Below are positions 55,187 through 63,070 of a DNA stretch of 64,000 nucleotides, in pieces. The DNA lies in contig CAVSRB010000008.1 of assembly GCA_963730305.1 (NCBI GenBank), positions 248,001 through 312,000 of the forward strand, written 5' to 3'. The translations under genes were made by a program, and so were the position numbers. Source of the stretch: CAMYMQ01 sp963730305. Lineage in GTDB: Bacteria > Pseudomonadota > Alphaproteobacteria > Bin65. Numbering within the stretch: position 1 is the stretch's first letter; each line of letters starts with the position of its first letter. The notes under the pieces were generated by a model. The model was not told the DNA's origin, searched no databases, and saw nothing but the letters and a program-made list of their open reading frames with translations.

Positions 55187-56026
55187 CTACAGCTTGCCCG
55201 TGGCGTGCGCCGCGTCCTTGTAGAGGATGTCGCGGACCGTCGCCGTCGCGCGCTCGTGGAAGCCGATCACGTTGGGATCGAGGTCCCGCTCCACCCTGGG
55301 CGTATGGGTGAAGTGGCCGGCCGGGTCCGTGCCGCGGACCAGCGCCGCGCAGTCCCAGTCGCTCTCGGTCTGCGCCACCGACGGCGGGATGAAGTGCATC
55401 GACAGGCCGATCCGCCGGTCGTCGCCGTTGTTGGCGCCCGAGGCGTGGGCGAGCTTGATGTTGTGGAACGAGACCTCGCCCGGCTTGAGCGGCATGTAGA
55501 CCACGTCCTGCTCGTCGATCGCCTCGCTGATCGCCTGGCCGCGGGTCAGCATGTTGGCCGCGTCATACTCGTCGGCATGGGCCATGTAGGCGTCGCGGCG
55601 GTGGCTGCCGGGCAGCACGCGCATGCAGCCGGCCTCGACCGAGGCGTCGGACAGCGCCAGCCACACCGTGACCAGCTTGTCTTCCGTGAGCCCCCAATAG
55701 CGCGCGTCCTGATGCCACGAGACGAAGCTGGGGCTGCCCGCCTCCTTGATCCAGAACAGCGTGTTCCAGCACAGGATGTCCGGGCCGATCAGGTCCTCGA
55801 CGGCGTCGAGGATGCGGTCGTCGCGGATCAGGTCGTCGACCCACTTGAACAGGAGGTGGCTCTTGTTGCGCTGCGACGGCTCGAGCTTGCCGCCCTGGGT
55901 CGCCTCGAAGGCCTCGAGCCGGCCGCGCAGGTCGGCGACCTCGCCGGCGCTCAGGACCGGATAGGGAAAGAAGTAGCCGTCCCGGCGGTACTGCTCGACC
56001 GCCTCCGGGCTCAGCGCTTTGGTCAT
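55187..56026 (-). CDS. Phytanoyl-CoA dioxygenase (PhyH) family protein
   Basis: A 279-residue Fe(II)/2-oxoglutarate oxygenase of the PhyH family. It opens VEQYRRDGYFFPYPVLSAGEVADLRGRLEAFE; the metal motif is SWHQDARYWG (His, Asp) with the distal His in GEVSFHNIKLAHASGAN; the 2OG Arg is in DDRRIGLSMHFIP. Substrates in this family range from branched acyl-CoA to small osmolytes. The ATG at 56026 follows GGGAGG. It is convergent with the rhodanese gene across a REP-like pair. Confidence 0.92.
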   Translation of the reverse strand: MTKALSPEAVEQYRRDGYFFPYPVLSAGEVADLRGRLEAFEATQGGKLEPSQRNKSHLLFKWVDDLIRDDRILDAVEDLIGPDILCWNTLFWIKEAGSPSFVSWHQDARYWGLTEDKLVTVWLALSDASVEAGCMRVLPGSHRRDAYMAHADEYDAANMLTRGQAISEAIDEQDVVYMPLKPGEVSFHNIKLAHASGANNGDDRRIGLSMHFIPPSVAQTESDWDCAALVRGTDPAGHFTHTPRVERDLDPNVIGFHERATATVRDILYKDAAHATGKL

Positions 56027-56102
56027 CGTCGCCTCCCTGGCTTTGGCGGGAGGATAGCGAGACGCGCACCGCCGCGGCAAGGCCGGTGCGGGCGCACCTT
56101 CC

Positions 56103-56895
56103 TCACACGAACACCAGCCCCGGCGCGTGACGCGCGGCGGCGGTGACCGAGCGCAGGATCGCCGCCTGCATCTCCGTGCCCGAGACGCCGACCGCCGGCT
56201 GCTCCTTGAGGGTCAGCAGGTGCGCGCCGTCGCGGCCGCGCGCCTCGACCTGGGCGACTGCGTGGTCGAGCGACGGGTCGGCGACGAACACGGCGCGGGT
56301 GCGGTCGAGCCCCAGCGACGCGAGCGCGCAGGTGACCATGGCGTTGACGTTGCGCGGGAACCGCGCGGCGACGTCGCGCACGGAACCGTCGTGCAGCACG
56401 GTTTCGCCGTCGATCGAGGCCGGGTCGACGCCGCTCTCGGCGAAGTCGATATTGTCCGGGTGCTTGCGGAAGGTGATCGTGACCTCGGCCCAGTTGTCGC
56501 GCTGCTCGACCAGCGCGTTGGCGCCGACCAGCGCGCCGTGGGGCACGAACAGGTGCCGCCGGTTGTTCTGCGCCGCCGACAGCAGCCGCTCGTGCAGCGC
56601 GTCGTCGGCCAGCGCGGTGACCGAGGTGAGCATGTAGTCGGCCTGGTGGAGGAACTGGTAGCCGAGCTGGCGGGTGACGTCCGGATGGGCGACCTCGACG
56701 ATCAGGTCGGGGTCGGCCTCGGCGAAGTCTTCGAGCGACTTCGAGGACCAGCGCGGGCGGGATCCCGGCGCGGCGCGCCGGCGACCGGCTCCACACGAAG
56801 GCGACCTCGAGCCCGAGCGACCTGTCTTCCCGGATGCGTCGGTAGAGATGGCTGCCGATGAAGCCCATACCGACGATCCCGATGCGCTTCTCCAT
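56103..56895 (-). CDS. Aspartate dehydrogenase-like oxidoreductase (frameshifted)
   Basis: A 263-residue protein like L-aspartate dehydrogenase (NadX/DUF108), which oxidises aspartate to iminoaspartate, a precursor of NAD. The Rossmann start MEKRIGIVGMGFIGSHLYRRI is intact; IVEVAHPDVTRQLGYQFL follows; catalytic-region stretches are VPHGALVGANAL, TFRKHPDNI and FPRNVNAMV, closing with LKEQPAVGVSGTEMQAAILRSV. One extra G at about 56742 separates PALVL from KSLEDFAEADPDL. It diverges from a NUDIX gene; a triplicate 15-bp repeat lies between them. Confidence 0.88.
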
Positions 56896-56975
56896 TTCGC
56901 CCCCCCTGCGTCGACCGGTCCCTGCCGTCGCGCCGACCAGTGTAGTCGATTTCCGCGCCGGCGGCATCCGCCCCC

Positions 56976-57020
56976 GCGATTGCACCGGTCGCGATCGCAC
57001 CGGTCGCGATCGCACTGGTA
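56976..57020. repeat. Three tandem 15-bp repeats in a divergent promoter region
   Basis: GCGATTGCACCGGTC, GCGATCGCACCGGTC and GCGATCGCACTGGTA follow directly one after another in the 156-base gap between aspartate dehydrogenase (minus) and NUDIX (plus). The position suits an operator array, but simple slippage is equally possible. Confidence 0.65.
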
Positions 57021-57051
57021 TCGGCCCGGCGATTGCTGTAGCCGAAGACGC

Positions 57052-57933
57052 ATGACAGACGCGATCGCCCCGGCCCGCCCGGCCGCCATCATCCTGCTGC
57101 TGCGCGACGGCGAAGACGGGGACGGCCCGCTCGAAGTGCTGTGCCTGCAGCGCAGCACCGAGCTCGGCGCCTTCTCCGGCGTGCTCTCCTTCCCCGGCGG
57201 CAAGGTCTCCGAGGCCGACGCCGGCCCCGCGCTGCGCGCCCGCTGCGACGGCGCCGACGGCCTCGACGACGAGGCGTTCGGCCACGCCGTGGCTGCGATC
57301 CGCGAAGCGTTCGAGGAAGCCGGCGTGCTGTTCGCCCGGCGCGCGGGCGACGCCGCGCTGATCGCCGACAACCTGACCGGCAACAACCTGGCCGGTGACG
57401 ACCTGACCGGTGACGACCTGATCGGCGACGCCTGGGCGACGTCCCACGCCGACGAGCGCCGTCGGCTCGCGAACGGGACCCTGCCGACGACCGACTTCGT
57501 GCAGGCGCACGATATCCGCCTCGCGCTCGACCGGCTGACCCTGTTCGCCCGCTGGATCACGCCCGAGTTCCAGCGCCACCGCTTCGACACCTGGTTCTTC
57601 GCCGCCCACGCGCCCGAGGGCCACACCCCCAGCCACGACGGCGGCGAGATCGTCGAGGGCCTCTGGATCGCCCCGGACGCCGCGCTGGCCGAGGCCGATG
57701 CCGGCCGCCGCTCGATCGTCTTCCCGACCCGGCTGACCCTGATGCGCCTCGCCCAATACGCCAGCGCCGAGGCCGCGATCGCCGGCGTCCGCGACTGGCC
57801 GACGGACCCGATCATGCCGATCCGGCGCGACACCGGCGACGGCATCCGCCTGTGCATCCCGCCCGAGACCGGTTACCCGGTCAGCGAGGTGCCGCTGGAG
57901 GTCGCCGCCGGCAAGGCGCCCTGGCGGCGGTAG
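57052..57933 (+). CDS. NUDIX hydrolase (NUDT19-like) with pentapeptide-like insertion
   Basis: A 293-residue NUDIX-fold pyrophosphatase. SGVLSFPGGKVSEAD and AIREAFEEAGVLF supply the two halves of the Nudix box, separated by about 25 extra residues, as in the NUDT19/CoA-diphosphatase-like branch. After the box comes a four-fold repeat DNLTG-NNLAG-DDLTG-DDLIG (residues about 106-125, encoded by four 15-bp units), a miniature pentapeptide repeat. WITPEFQRHRFDTWFF then continues the conserved domain. The likely substrate is a CoA or nucleotide diphosphate derivative. It starts at an ATG at 57052 in the divergent gap with the aspartate dehydrogenase gene. Confidence 0.88.
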   Translation: MTDAIAPARPAAIILLLRDGEDGDGPLEVLCLQRSTELGAFSGVLSFPGGKVSEADAGPALRARCDGADGLDDEAFGHAVAAIREAFEEAGVLFARRAGDAALIADNLTGNNLAGDDLTGDDLIGDAWATSHADERRRLANGTLPTTDFVQAHDIRLALDRLTLFARWITPEFQRHRFDTWFFAAHAPEGHTPSHDGGEIVEGLWIAPDAALAEADAGRRSIVFPTRLTLMRLAQYASAEAAIAGVRDWPTDPIMPIRRDTGDGIRLCIPPETGYPVSEVPLEVAAGKAPWRR

Positions 57934-58157
57934 GGCCTTTTTCGCATACCGCGATCTCGCCGCCCTGGATGATCCGACCGGGCTCGGGCTGCGTATCGAC
58001 AGGAGACAGTCACATCGCTGACGGTCGATGCGCCGCCTATCGCGGGTTACGATCCAGCCAGACGTGCGACGCGAGATATCGGCAAACGGCAAACGAGGTG
58101 CGCGGGCCCGCATCGGGCGCCTCGACCGGAAGCCCTCCGCTACTGGACTTCGAGACG

Positions 58158-58610
58158 ATGAACCGAATCCCTTCCTTGATCGCCTTCCTGTTGCTGGTCG
58201 TCGGCGGCGGCCTCGTCATCGGCTACCTGACGGCGCCGGGGCCGTGGTACGCCCAGCTGGCCAAGCCGTCGTTCAATCCGCCGAACTGGGTCTTCGGGCC
58301 GGTCTGGACCGTGCTCTACGTCCTGATCGCGGTCGCCGGGTGGCGCGTCTGGCAGCGGCGTCGCGCAAGCGCGGCCATGACGCTCTGGGCGGCGCAACTC
58401 GTGCTGAACTTCCTCTGGTCCCCGATCTTCTTCACGGCGCACAGCATCGGCGGCGCGCTGGTCGTGATCCTGCTGCTTCTGCTGACGATCCTCGCCTTCG
58501 TCTGGCGGGCGTGGCGGCTGGACCGGATCGCGGCGGGGCTGTTCGTGCCCTACCTGCTGTGGGTCGCGTTCGCCTCGGCGCTGAATGGCTCGATCCTGGC
58601 GTTGAACTAG
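58158..58610 (+). CDS. tspO: TspO/MBR family membrane protein
   Basis: A 150-residue five-helix membrane protein of the tryptophan-rich sensory protein/translocator family. Diagnostic parts are KPSFNPPNWVFGPVWTVLY (loop 1 and helix 2), WAAQLVLNFLWSPIFF (helix 3) and the final PYLLWVAFASALNGSI. TspO binds porphyrins and in Rhodobacter modulates responses to oxygen and light. The ATG at 58158 is chosen at the first helix; no strong ribosome site is visible. The 224 bases upstream hold no other gene. Confidence 0.94.
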   Translation: MNRIPSLIAFLLLVVGGGLVIGYLTAPGPWYAQLAKPSFNPPNWVFGPVWTVLYVLIAVAGWRVWQRRRASAAMTLWAAQLVLNFLWSPIFFTAHSIGGALVVILLLLLTILAFVWRAWRLDRIAAGLFVPYLLWVAFASALNGSILALN

Positions 58611-58653
58611 GGCGGCGGTTCGAACGCCCCCCGGTCGACGCCCCGCAAGCCGC

Positions 58654-59433
58654 TCAGAACACCCAGTACCCGCCGTCGATCAACAGGCTGTCGGCCGTGT
58701 GATAGGCCGACGCGTCGCTCATCAGATAGACCGCGATGCCGCCGAAATCCTCGGGCGTGCCCCAGCGGCGGGTCGGGATGCGCGGCAGCACGGCGTCGCG
58801 GAACTTGTCCCAGTTGAAGCTGGGCGAGGTCATCTCGGTCTCGATCCAGCCGGGCAGGACCGCGTTGGCGGTGACGCCCCAGCGTGCGAACTCGACCGCC
58901 ATCGCGCGGAGCATCGAGACCAGCGCCCCCTTGGTCGCGGCGTAATGCTCGTTGCGCGCCGCGCCCGACAGCGCCGCCAGGCTGGCGGTGCCGACCAGCC
59001 GGCCGCCCGGGTCGCCCGCCTCGGCCCGGGCGATCATGTGCCTGGCCGCCGCGCGCAGCGTGTAGAAGGCGCCGTCGAGGTTGACCCCCATCACCCGCCG
59101 CCACTCGGCGTCGTCGATTTCGAGCATGCTCTTGGCGCGGCCCGTCACCCCGGCGTTGGCGAAGCAGGCGTCGACCCGGCCGAAGCGGTCGACCGTCGCC
59201 GCCAGCGCGGCGTCGACCGCCGCCGAATCCGACACGTCGCAGACCATCGCCTCGGCGTCGCCGCCATGGCCCCGCACCGTGTCGAGCGCGGCGGCGTTCT
59301 TGTCGGCGTTGGTGCCCCACAGGCAGACCGACGCGCCGGCCTGGGCGACCGCCTCGGCGAAGCCGAGCCCGATGCCGCCGTTGCCGCCGGTGACCAGGGC
59401 GACCTTGCCGGTCAGATCGAATGGCTTGTACAT
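58654..59433 (-). CDS. Short-chain dehydrogenase/reductase
   Basis: A classical 259-residue SDR oxidoreductase. The cofactor motif is VTGGNGGIGLG, the NAG motif ANAGVTG, and the catalytic Tyr-Lys are in NEHYAATKGAL, with Ser in GTASLAALSG. The residues after beta2 (LWGTNADKN) suggest NAD(P) without a strong acidic selector. The end LIDGGYWVF is typical. GGGGGAGACGC precedes the ATG at 59433. The substrate is unknown. It diverges from the alpha/beta hydrolase gene across two REP-like hairpins. Confidence 0.93.
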   Translation of the reverse strand: MYKPFDLTGKVALVTGGNGGIGLGFAEAVAQAGASVCLWGTNADKNAAALDTVRGHGGDAEAMVCDVSDSAAVDAALAATVDRFGRVDACFANAGVTGRAKSMLEIDDAEWRRVMGVNLDGAFYTLRAAARHMIARAEAGDPGGRLVGTASLAALSGAARNEHYAATKGALVSMLRAMAVEFARWGVTANAVLPGWIETEMTSPSFNWDKFRDAVLPRIPTRRWGTPEDFGGIAVYLMSDASAYHTADSLLIDGGYWVF

Positions 59434-59580
59434 GCGTCTCCCCCTTCGGCGGCGGGCCGGTCGCCCGCGCCCCTGTTGCGCCCACATGGCGGGCCTGCAC
59501 CAGTTAGCACTTTACACCCCCGGGCCAAACGGTTTGGATTTCGGCCGTCTTGCGGGCCGGGCGTTCCGAACACCCTTGCC

Positions 59581-59661
59581 GTCACCCCCGCGCAGGCGGG
59601 GGTCCATGTCGGCGCCGGGCTCATGCCACGAACACTGGATTCCCGCCTTCGCGGGAATGAC
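59581..59661. repeat. Pair of REP-like hairpins
   Basis: GTCACCCCCGCGCAGGCGGGGGTCCA (first arm, 59581-59606) and TGGATTCCCGCCTTCGCGGGAATGAC (59636-59661) are inverted relatives; each also forms its own hairpin (CCCCCGC..GCGGGGG and TTCCCGC..GCGGGAA). They match the common GTCATTCCCGCG-type extragenic repeat of Proteobacteria. They lie 30-110 bases before the hydrolase start. Confidence 0.75.
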
Positions 59662-59691
59662 GCGCAGGATATCTGCGACCTGGGAGGAAAC

Positions 59692-60873
59692 ATGGCCGAG
59701 TCAGGCACGTTCGATTACCGGCCCGAATGGGTGCACATCCAGTATCCCGAGACGGCGCAGTTCACCGAGACCTACGGCTTCTCGGGCAGCCAGGGCATGG
59801 TCAACATCGAGGGCATCCGCTTCGTCCCCGAGGGCGTGCCCAACAAGACGCTGTTGCTCTACATGCACCCGGCGACGACGCTGCAGCTCCTGCCGATGCC
59901 CCGCGCAATGGCGGCCCACGGCATCCACGTGCTGTGCGCGGCCAGCCGCTACATGAAGAACGACGCGCCGCTGATCTACGAGAAGGTCGCGCTCGACCTC
60001 GGCGCCTACATCCGCCACGCCAAGGAGGTCTGGGGCTACGAAAACGTCGTGCTCGGCGGCTGGTCGGGCGGCGGCTCGCTGACCCTGTTCTACCAGGCCC
60101 AGGCCGAGAACCCGACGATCACCGCAACACCTGCCGGGGACCCCATTGACCTCAAGGCCGCCGGCCTGATCCCGGCCGACGCGCTGACCTTCCAGGCGGC
60201 GCACATCTCGCGCGCGCAGATGTATCTCGACTGCATCGACGGCTCGGTGCGCGACGAGCTCAACCCGGACGACCGCGACCCGGAGCTCGACATCTACAAC
60301 CCGGCCAACCCCAACCAGCCGCCCTACACGGCCGATTTCGTCGCGGCCTACCGCAAGGCGCAGCGGGCCCGGGTCGACCGCATCCGCACCCGCGTGCTGG
60401 AGACGCTCGACATGCTGCGCAAGAAGGGCGGCGACGAGCTGGAGCGGCCCTTCGTCACCCACCGGACCCTGGCCGACCCGCGCTACATCGACCCGACGCT
60501 CGACCCCAACGACCGCCGGCCCGGCTGGTGCTGGATCGGCAAGCCGGAGACGGCCAACACCGGCCCGGTCGGCCTCGGCCGCTTCTCGACCCTGCGCTCG
60601 TGGCTGTCGCAATGGTCGATCGCGGACTCGAACGCCGACGGCATCGCCAGCGCGCGCAACGTCACCGTGCCGATGATCTCGATCGAGAACAGCGCCGACG
60701 ACGCCGTGCCCCAGCCGCACACCGGCAAGATCCACGAGGCCTCGGGCAGCGCGGACAAGGAGTTCAAGATCATCAAGGGCGCGACCCACTACTACCAGCA
60801 GCAGCCCGAGCTGCTGCAGGAGGCGGTGGACACGGTGATCGGCTGGATGCGGGCGCGGGGGTTTGCCGAGTGA
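59692..60873 (+). CDS. Alpha/beta hydrolase
   Basis: A 393-residue alpha/beta hydrolase. The nucleophile elbow is LGGWSGGGSLTLF and the early HPATT motif likely forms the oxyanion region. The distal acid and His are in IENSADDAVPQPH and GATHYYQQQPEL. A long helical cap (about 190-300) separates the halves. It resembles lipase/esterase-type or thioesterase-like catabolic hydrolases; the substrate is not known. GGGAGGAAAC gives a good start at 59692. A BVMO-like gene follows 210 bases later, so it might cleave the ester such an enzyme would form. Confidence 0.85.
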   Translation: MAESGTFDYRPEWVHIQYPETAQFTETYGFSGSQGMVNIEGIRFVPEGVPNKTLLLYMHPATTLQLLPMPRAMAAHGIHVLCAASRYMKNDAPLIYEKVALDLGAYIRHAKEVWGYENVVLGGWSGGGSLTLFYQAQAENPTITATPAGDPIDLKAAGLIPADALTFQAAHISRAQMYLDCIDGSVRDELNPDDRDPELDIYNPANPNQPPYTADFVAAYRKAQRARVDRIRTRVLETLDMLRKKGGDELERPFVTHRTLADPRYIDPTLDPNDRRPGWCWIGKPETANTGPVGLGRFSTLRSWLSQWSIADSNADGIASARNVTVPMISIENSADDAVPQPHTGKIHEASGSADKEFKIIKGATHYYQQQPELLQEAVDTVIGWMRARGFAE

Positions 60874-60923
60874 GCCGATCCCGAACAGGCCGTCCAACGT
60901 GGAACGATCGAATCGCTTATTGC

Positions 60924-60935
60924 TGACGCGCGTCA
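60924..60935. promoter_or_regulatory. 12-bp perfect palindrome upstream of the BVMO gene
   Basis: TGACGCGCGTCA is a perfect palindrome 149 bases before the monooxygenase start and 51 bases after the hydrolase stop. It may be an operator; no consensus is claimed. Confidence 0.3.
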
Positions 60936-61083
60936 CCTTCGGATGACGACGATCAGAAGGTGAGAGTCCAATGTCGACTCCCGGAAAGTGCATTCTCGCG
61001 ATCGCGGCGCGCGGGCTGAGCGCTTCACGTCGTTGCGGCCTCCGGCCTCGAACGGCGAACGGGAAGGAAGGGCGACCGGCGGG

Positions 61084-62697
61084 ATGACCGAGATGGCGGA
61101 CGAGGCGATTCCGGAGACCCTGGACGTCCTGATCGTCGGGGCCGGCGCCGCGGGCCTCTATCTCCTGCACCGGCTTCGAAGCGCCGGCTTCCACGTCAAA
61201 TGCGTCGAAGCGGCCGGCGGCGTCGGCGGCACCTGGTACTGGAACCGGTATCCCGGCGCCCGCTGCGACGTCGAGAGCATGCGCTACTCCTTCGGGTTCG
61301 ACGAGGACCTGCAGCAGGAATGGGCGTGGACCGAACGCTACGCCGCCCAGCCGGAAATCCTCCGCTATCTCAACCATGTCGCCGACAGGTTCGACCTGCG
61401 CCGGGATATCACCTTCGATACCCGGGTCACCGCGGCCCATTTCGACGAACAAACCGCGCGCTGGAACATCGAGACCGACAAGGGGTCGTCCATCTCCACG
61501 ACCTATTGCGTGATGGCGACCGGCTGCCTGTCGGCCGCGAAGGAACCGCGGATCGACGGCCTGCAGAGCTTCGCGGGAGACCTCTACTGGACCGCCCGCT
61601 GGCCGCATGAGCCGGTCGATTTCTCGGGGCGCCGGGTCGGCGTGATCGGGACCGGCTCGACCGGCATCCAGGTGATCCCGGTGATCGCCGAGCAGGCGGA
61701 GCATCTGTTCGTGTTCCAGCGCACCGCTCAATACGCGGTCCCGGCGCGGAACCGGCCGCTCGATCCGGACGAGGTACGCGAGATCAAGGCGGAATACGCG
61801 TCGCTGCGCGCGCTGTTGAAGTCGACCGCGACCGGCGACGTGTTCTCCGCCCGCGACGTCTCGGCGCTCGAGGTCCCGGAGGAGGAGCGAAACCGGGAGT
61901 TCGAGGCGCGCTGGCGGGAAGGCGGCATCGGCTTCATGGCGTCGTTCCGGGATCTGGTCGCGAACATCGACGCCAATCGCGCCGCCCAGGAATTCGTCAA
62001 GGCCAAGATCCGCGCGGCGGTCGAGGATCCCGAGGTCGCCGAGTTGCTGTGCCCGGACGACATCTTCGGCGGCCGGCGTCTGTGCCTCGACAGCGGCTAT
62101 TTCGAGACCTTCAACCGCCCCAATGTGACCCTGGTGGACGTCTCGAAGACGCCCATCACAGCCGTGACCCCGGAGGGGGTCGACGTGGCCGGAAAGCTGT
62201 ACGCCATCGACGCGCTCGTCCTGGCGACCGGCTTCGACGCCATGACCGGCGCGCTCAACCGGATCGACATCCGCGGACGGGACGGCAAACCGCTCAAGGA
62301 CAAGTGGGCGGCCGGGCCGCGCACCTATCTCGGCCTCGCCGTCGCCGGCTTTCCCAACCTGTTCGTCGTGACCGGCCCCGGCAGTCCGTCCGTGCTCTCC
62401 AACATGATGACGTCGATCGAACAGCATGTTGAGTGGATCGCCGACTGCCTCGAACACCTGAGGTCGATCGGCGCGCGGCAGATCGAAGCCGACGCTTCGG
62501 CGGAGGATGCCTGGGTGAGCCACGTCAACGAAGTTGCCGGCCAGTCCCTGCGGCCCTCGGTCGATTCCTGGTATGTCGGCGCGAACATCCCGGGCAAGCC
62601 GCGGGTGTTCATGCCGTACCTCGGCGGCGCGCAGGTCTATCGTCGCAAATGCGACGACGTTGCCGCCGCCGGATACGCCGGTTTCACCGTCGCCTAA
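61084..62697 (+). CDS. Baeyer-Villiger-type flavin monooxygenase with altered fingerprint
   Basis: A 537-residue FAD/NADPH monooxygenase. FAD site: IVGAGAAGLYLLHRL. Next come VGGTWYWNRYPGARCDVES and the BVMO fingerprint region FAGDLYWTARWP, where the normally invariant His (FxGxxxHxxxWP) is Trp. NADPH site: VIGTGSTGIQVIP. The late ATGFDAMTGA is also typical. Family enzymes insert oxygen next to a ketone to give an ester or lactone. Length and all other blocks are normal, so the His-to-Trp change is the one oddity. A hydrolase gene lies just upstream on the same strand and could cleave the ester. Confidence 0.93.
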   Translation: MTEMADEAIPETLDVLIVGAGAAGLYLLHRLRSAGFHVKCVEAAGGVGGTWYWNRYPGARCDVESMRYSFGFDEDLQQEWAWTERYAAQPEILRYLNHVADRFDLRRDITFDTRVTAAHFDEQTARWNIETDKGSSISTTYCVMATGCLSAAKEPRIDGLQSFAGDLYWTARWPHEPVDFSGRRVGVIGTGSTGIQVIPVIAEQAEHLFVFQRTAQYAVPARNRPLDPDEVREIKAEYASLRALLKSTATGDVFSARDVSALEVPEEERNREFEARWREGGIGFMASFRDLVANIDANRAAQEFVKAKIRAAVEDPEVAELLCPDDIFGGRRLCLDSGYFETFNRPNVTLVDVSKTPITAVTPEGVDVAGKLYAIDALVLATGFDAMTGALNRIDIRGRDGKPLKDKWAAGPRTYLGLAVAGFPNLFVVTGPGSPSVLSNMMTSIEQHVEWIADCLEHLRSIGARQIEADASAEDAWVSHVNEVAGQSLRPSVDSWYVGANIPGKPRVFMPYLGGAQVYRRKCDDVAAAGYAGFTVA

Positions 62698-63070
62698 GGG
62701 CGGCCTGGTCGGCACCGCGGAGACCGCGTCGTCCAGACGGCCAGGGCGATTGTATTTTGGGTACAAATTCCCATATACGGGAAACGCCGCGCGGACGCCC
62801 GCGCGCCGGTCTGGTCGGGAAAGCGCCCGTCATTCCTGCCCCTGCCGTGATGAACCCGCCGAGGACCGAACCGATGAAATTGTTGCGCCAAGCCGGACCG
62901 GACAGGTCCATCTGCGCGCCCTGCACGCCGTTGGCGTCACCCTTACTTTTCCTTACCGTCCTGCAGGGCTGCCCCCCGCACCGACGGGGTGGCACGGGGC
63001 CGCATGATAACCTTTGATAACCGATGATAACCTTTTCGATAATTCCGCCGCACCGCATGGGGAGGAACGT
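62698..63070. other. 373-base non-coding gap
   Basis: No convincing gene was seen here. The start of the gap has an AT-rich patch (TGTATTTTGGGTACAAATTCCC, near 62750-62775) that could hold a promoter. The end carries three phased TGATAACC repeats and a GGGGAGGAACGT ribosome site for the next gene. Confidence 0.5.
63005..63032 (+). promoter_or_regulatory. Three phased TGATAACC repeats
   Basis: TGATAACC occurs at 63005, 63015 and 63025, an exact 10-base period (one DNA turn), and a weaker GATAATT follows at 63038. The array sits 39-66 bases before the start of the phytoene-desaturase-like gene, where an activator or repressor could bind on one face of the helix. Confidence 0.5.

Noticed and set aside
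57934..58157. Possible extra small gene before tspO
   Set aside because: The frames there either overlap tspO out of phase or have no start site and shadow-like content.
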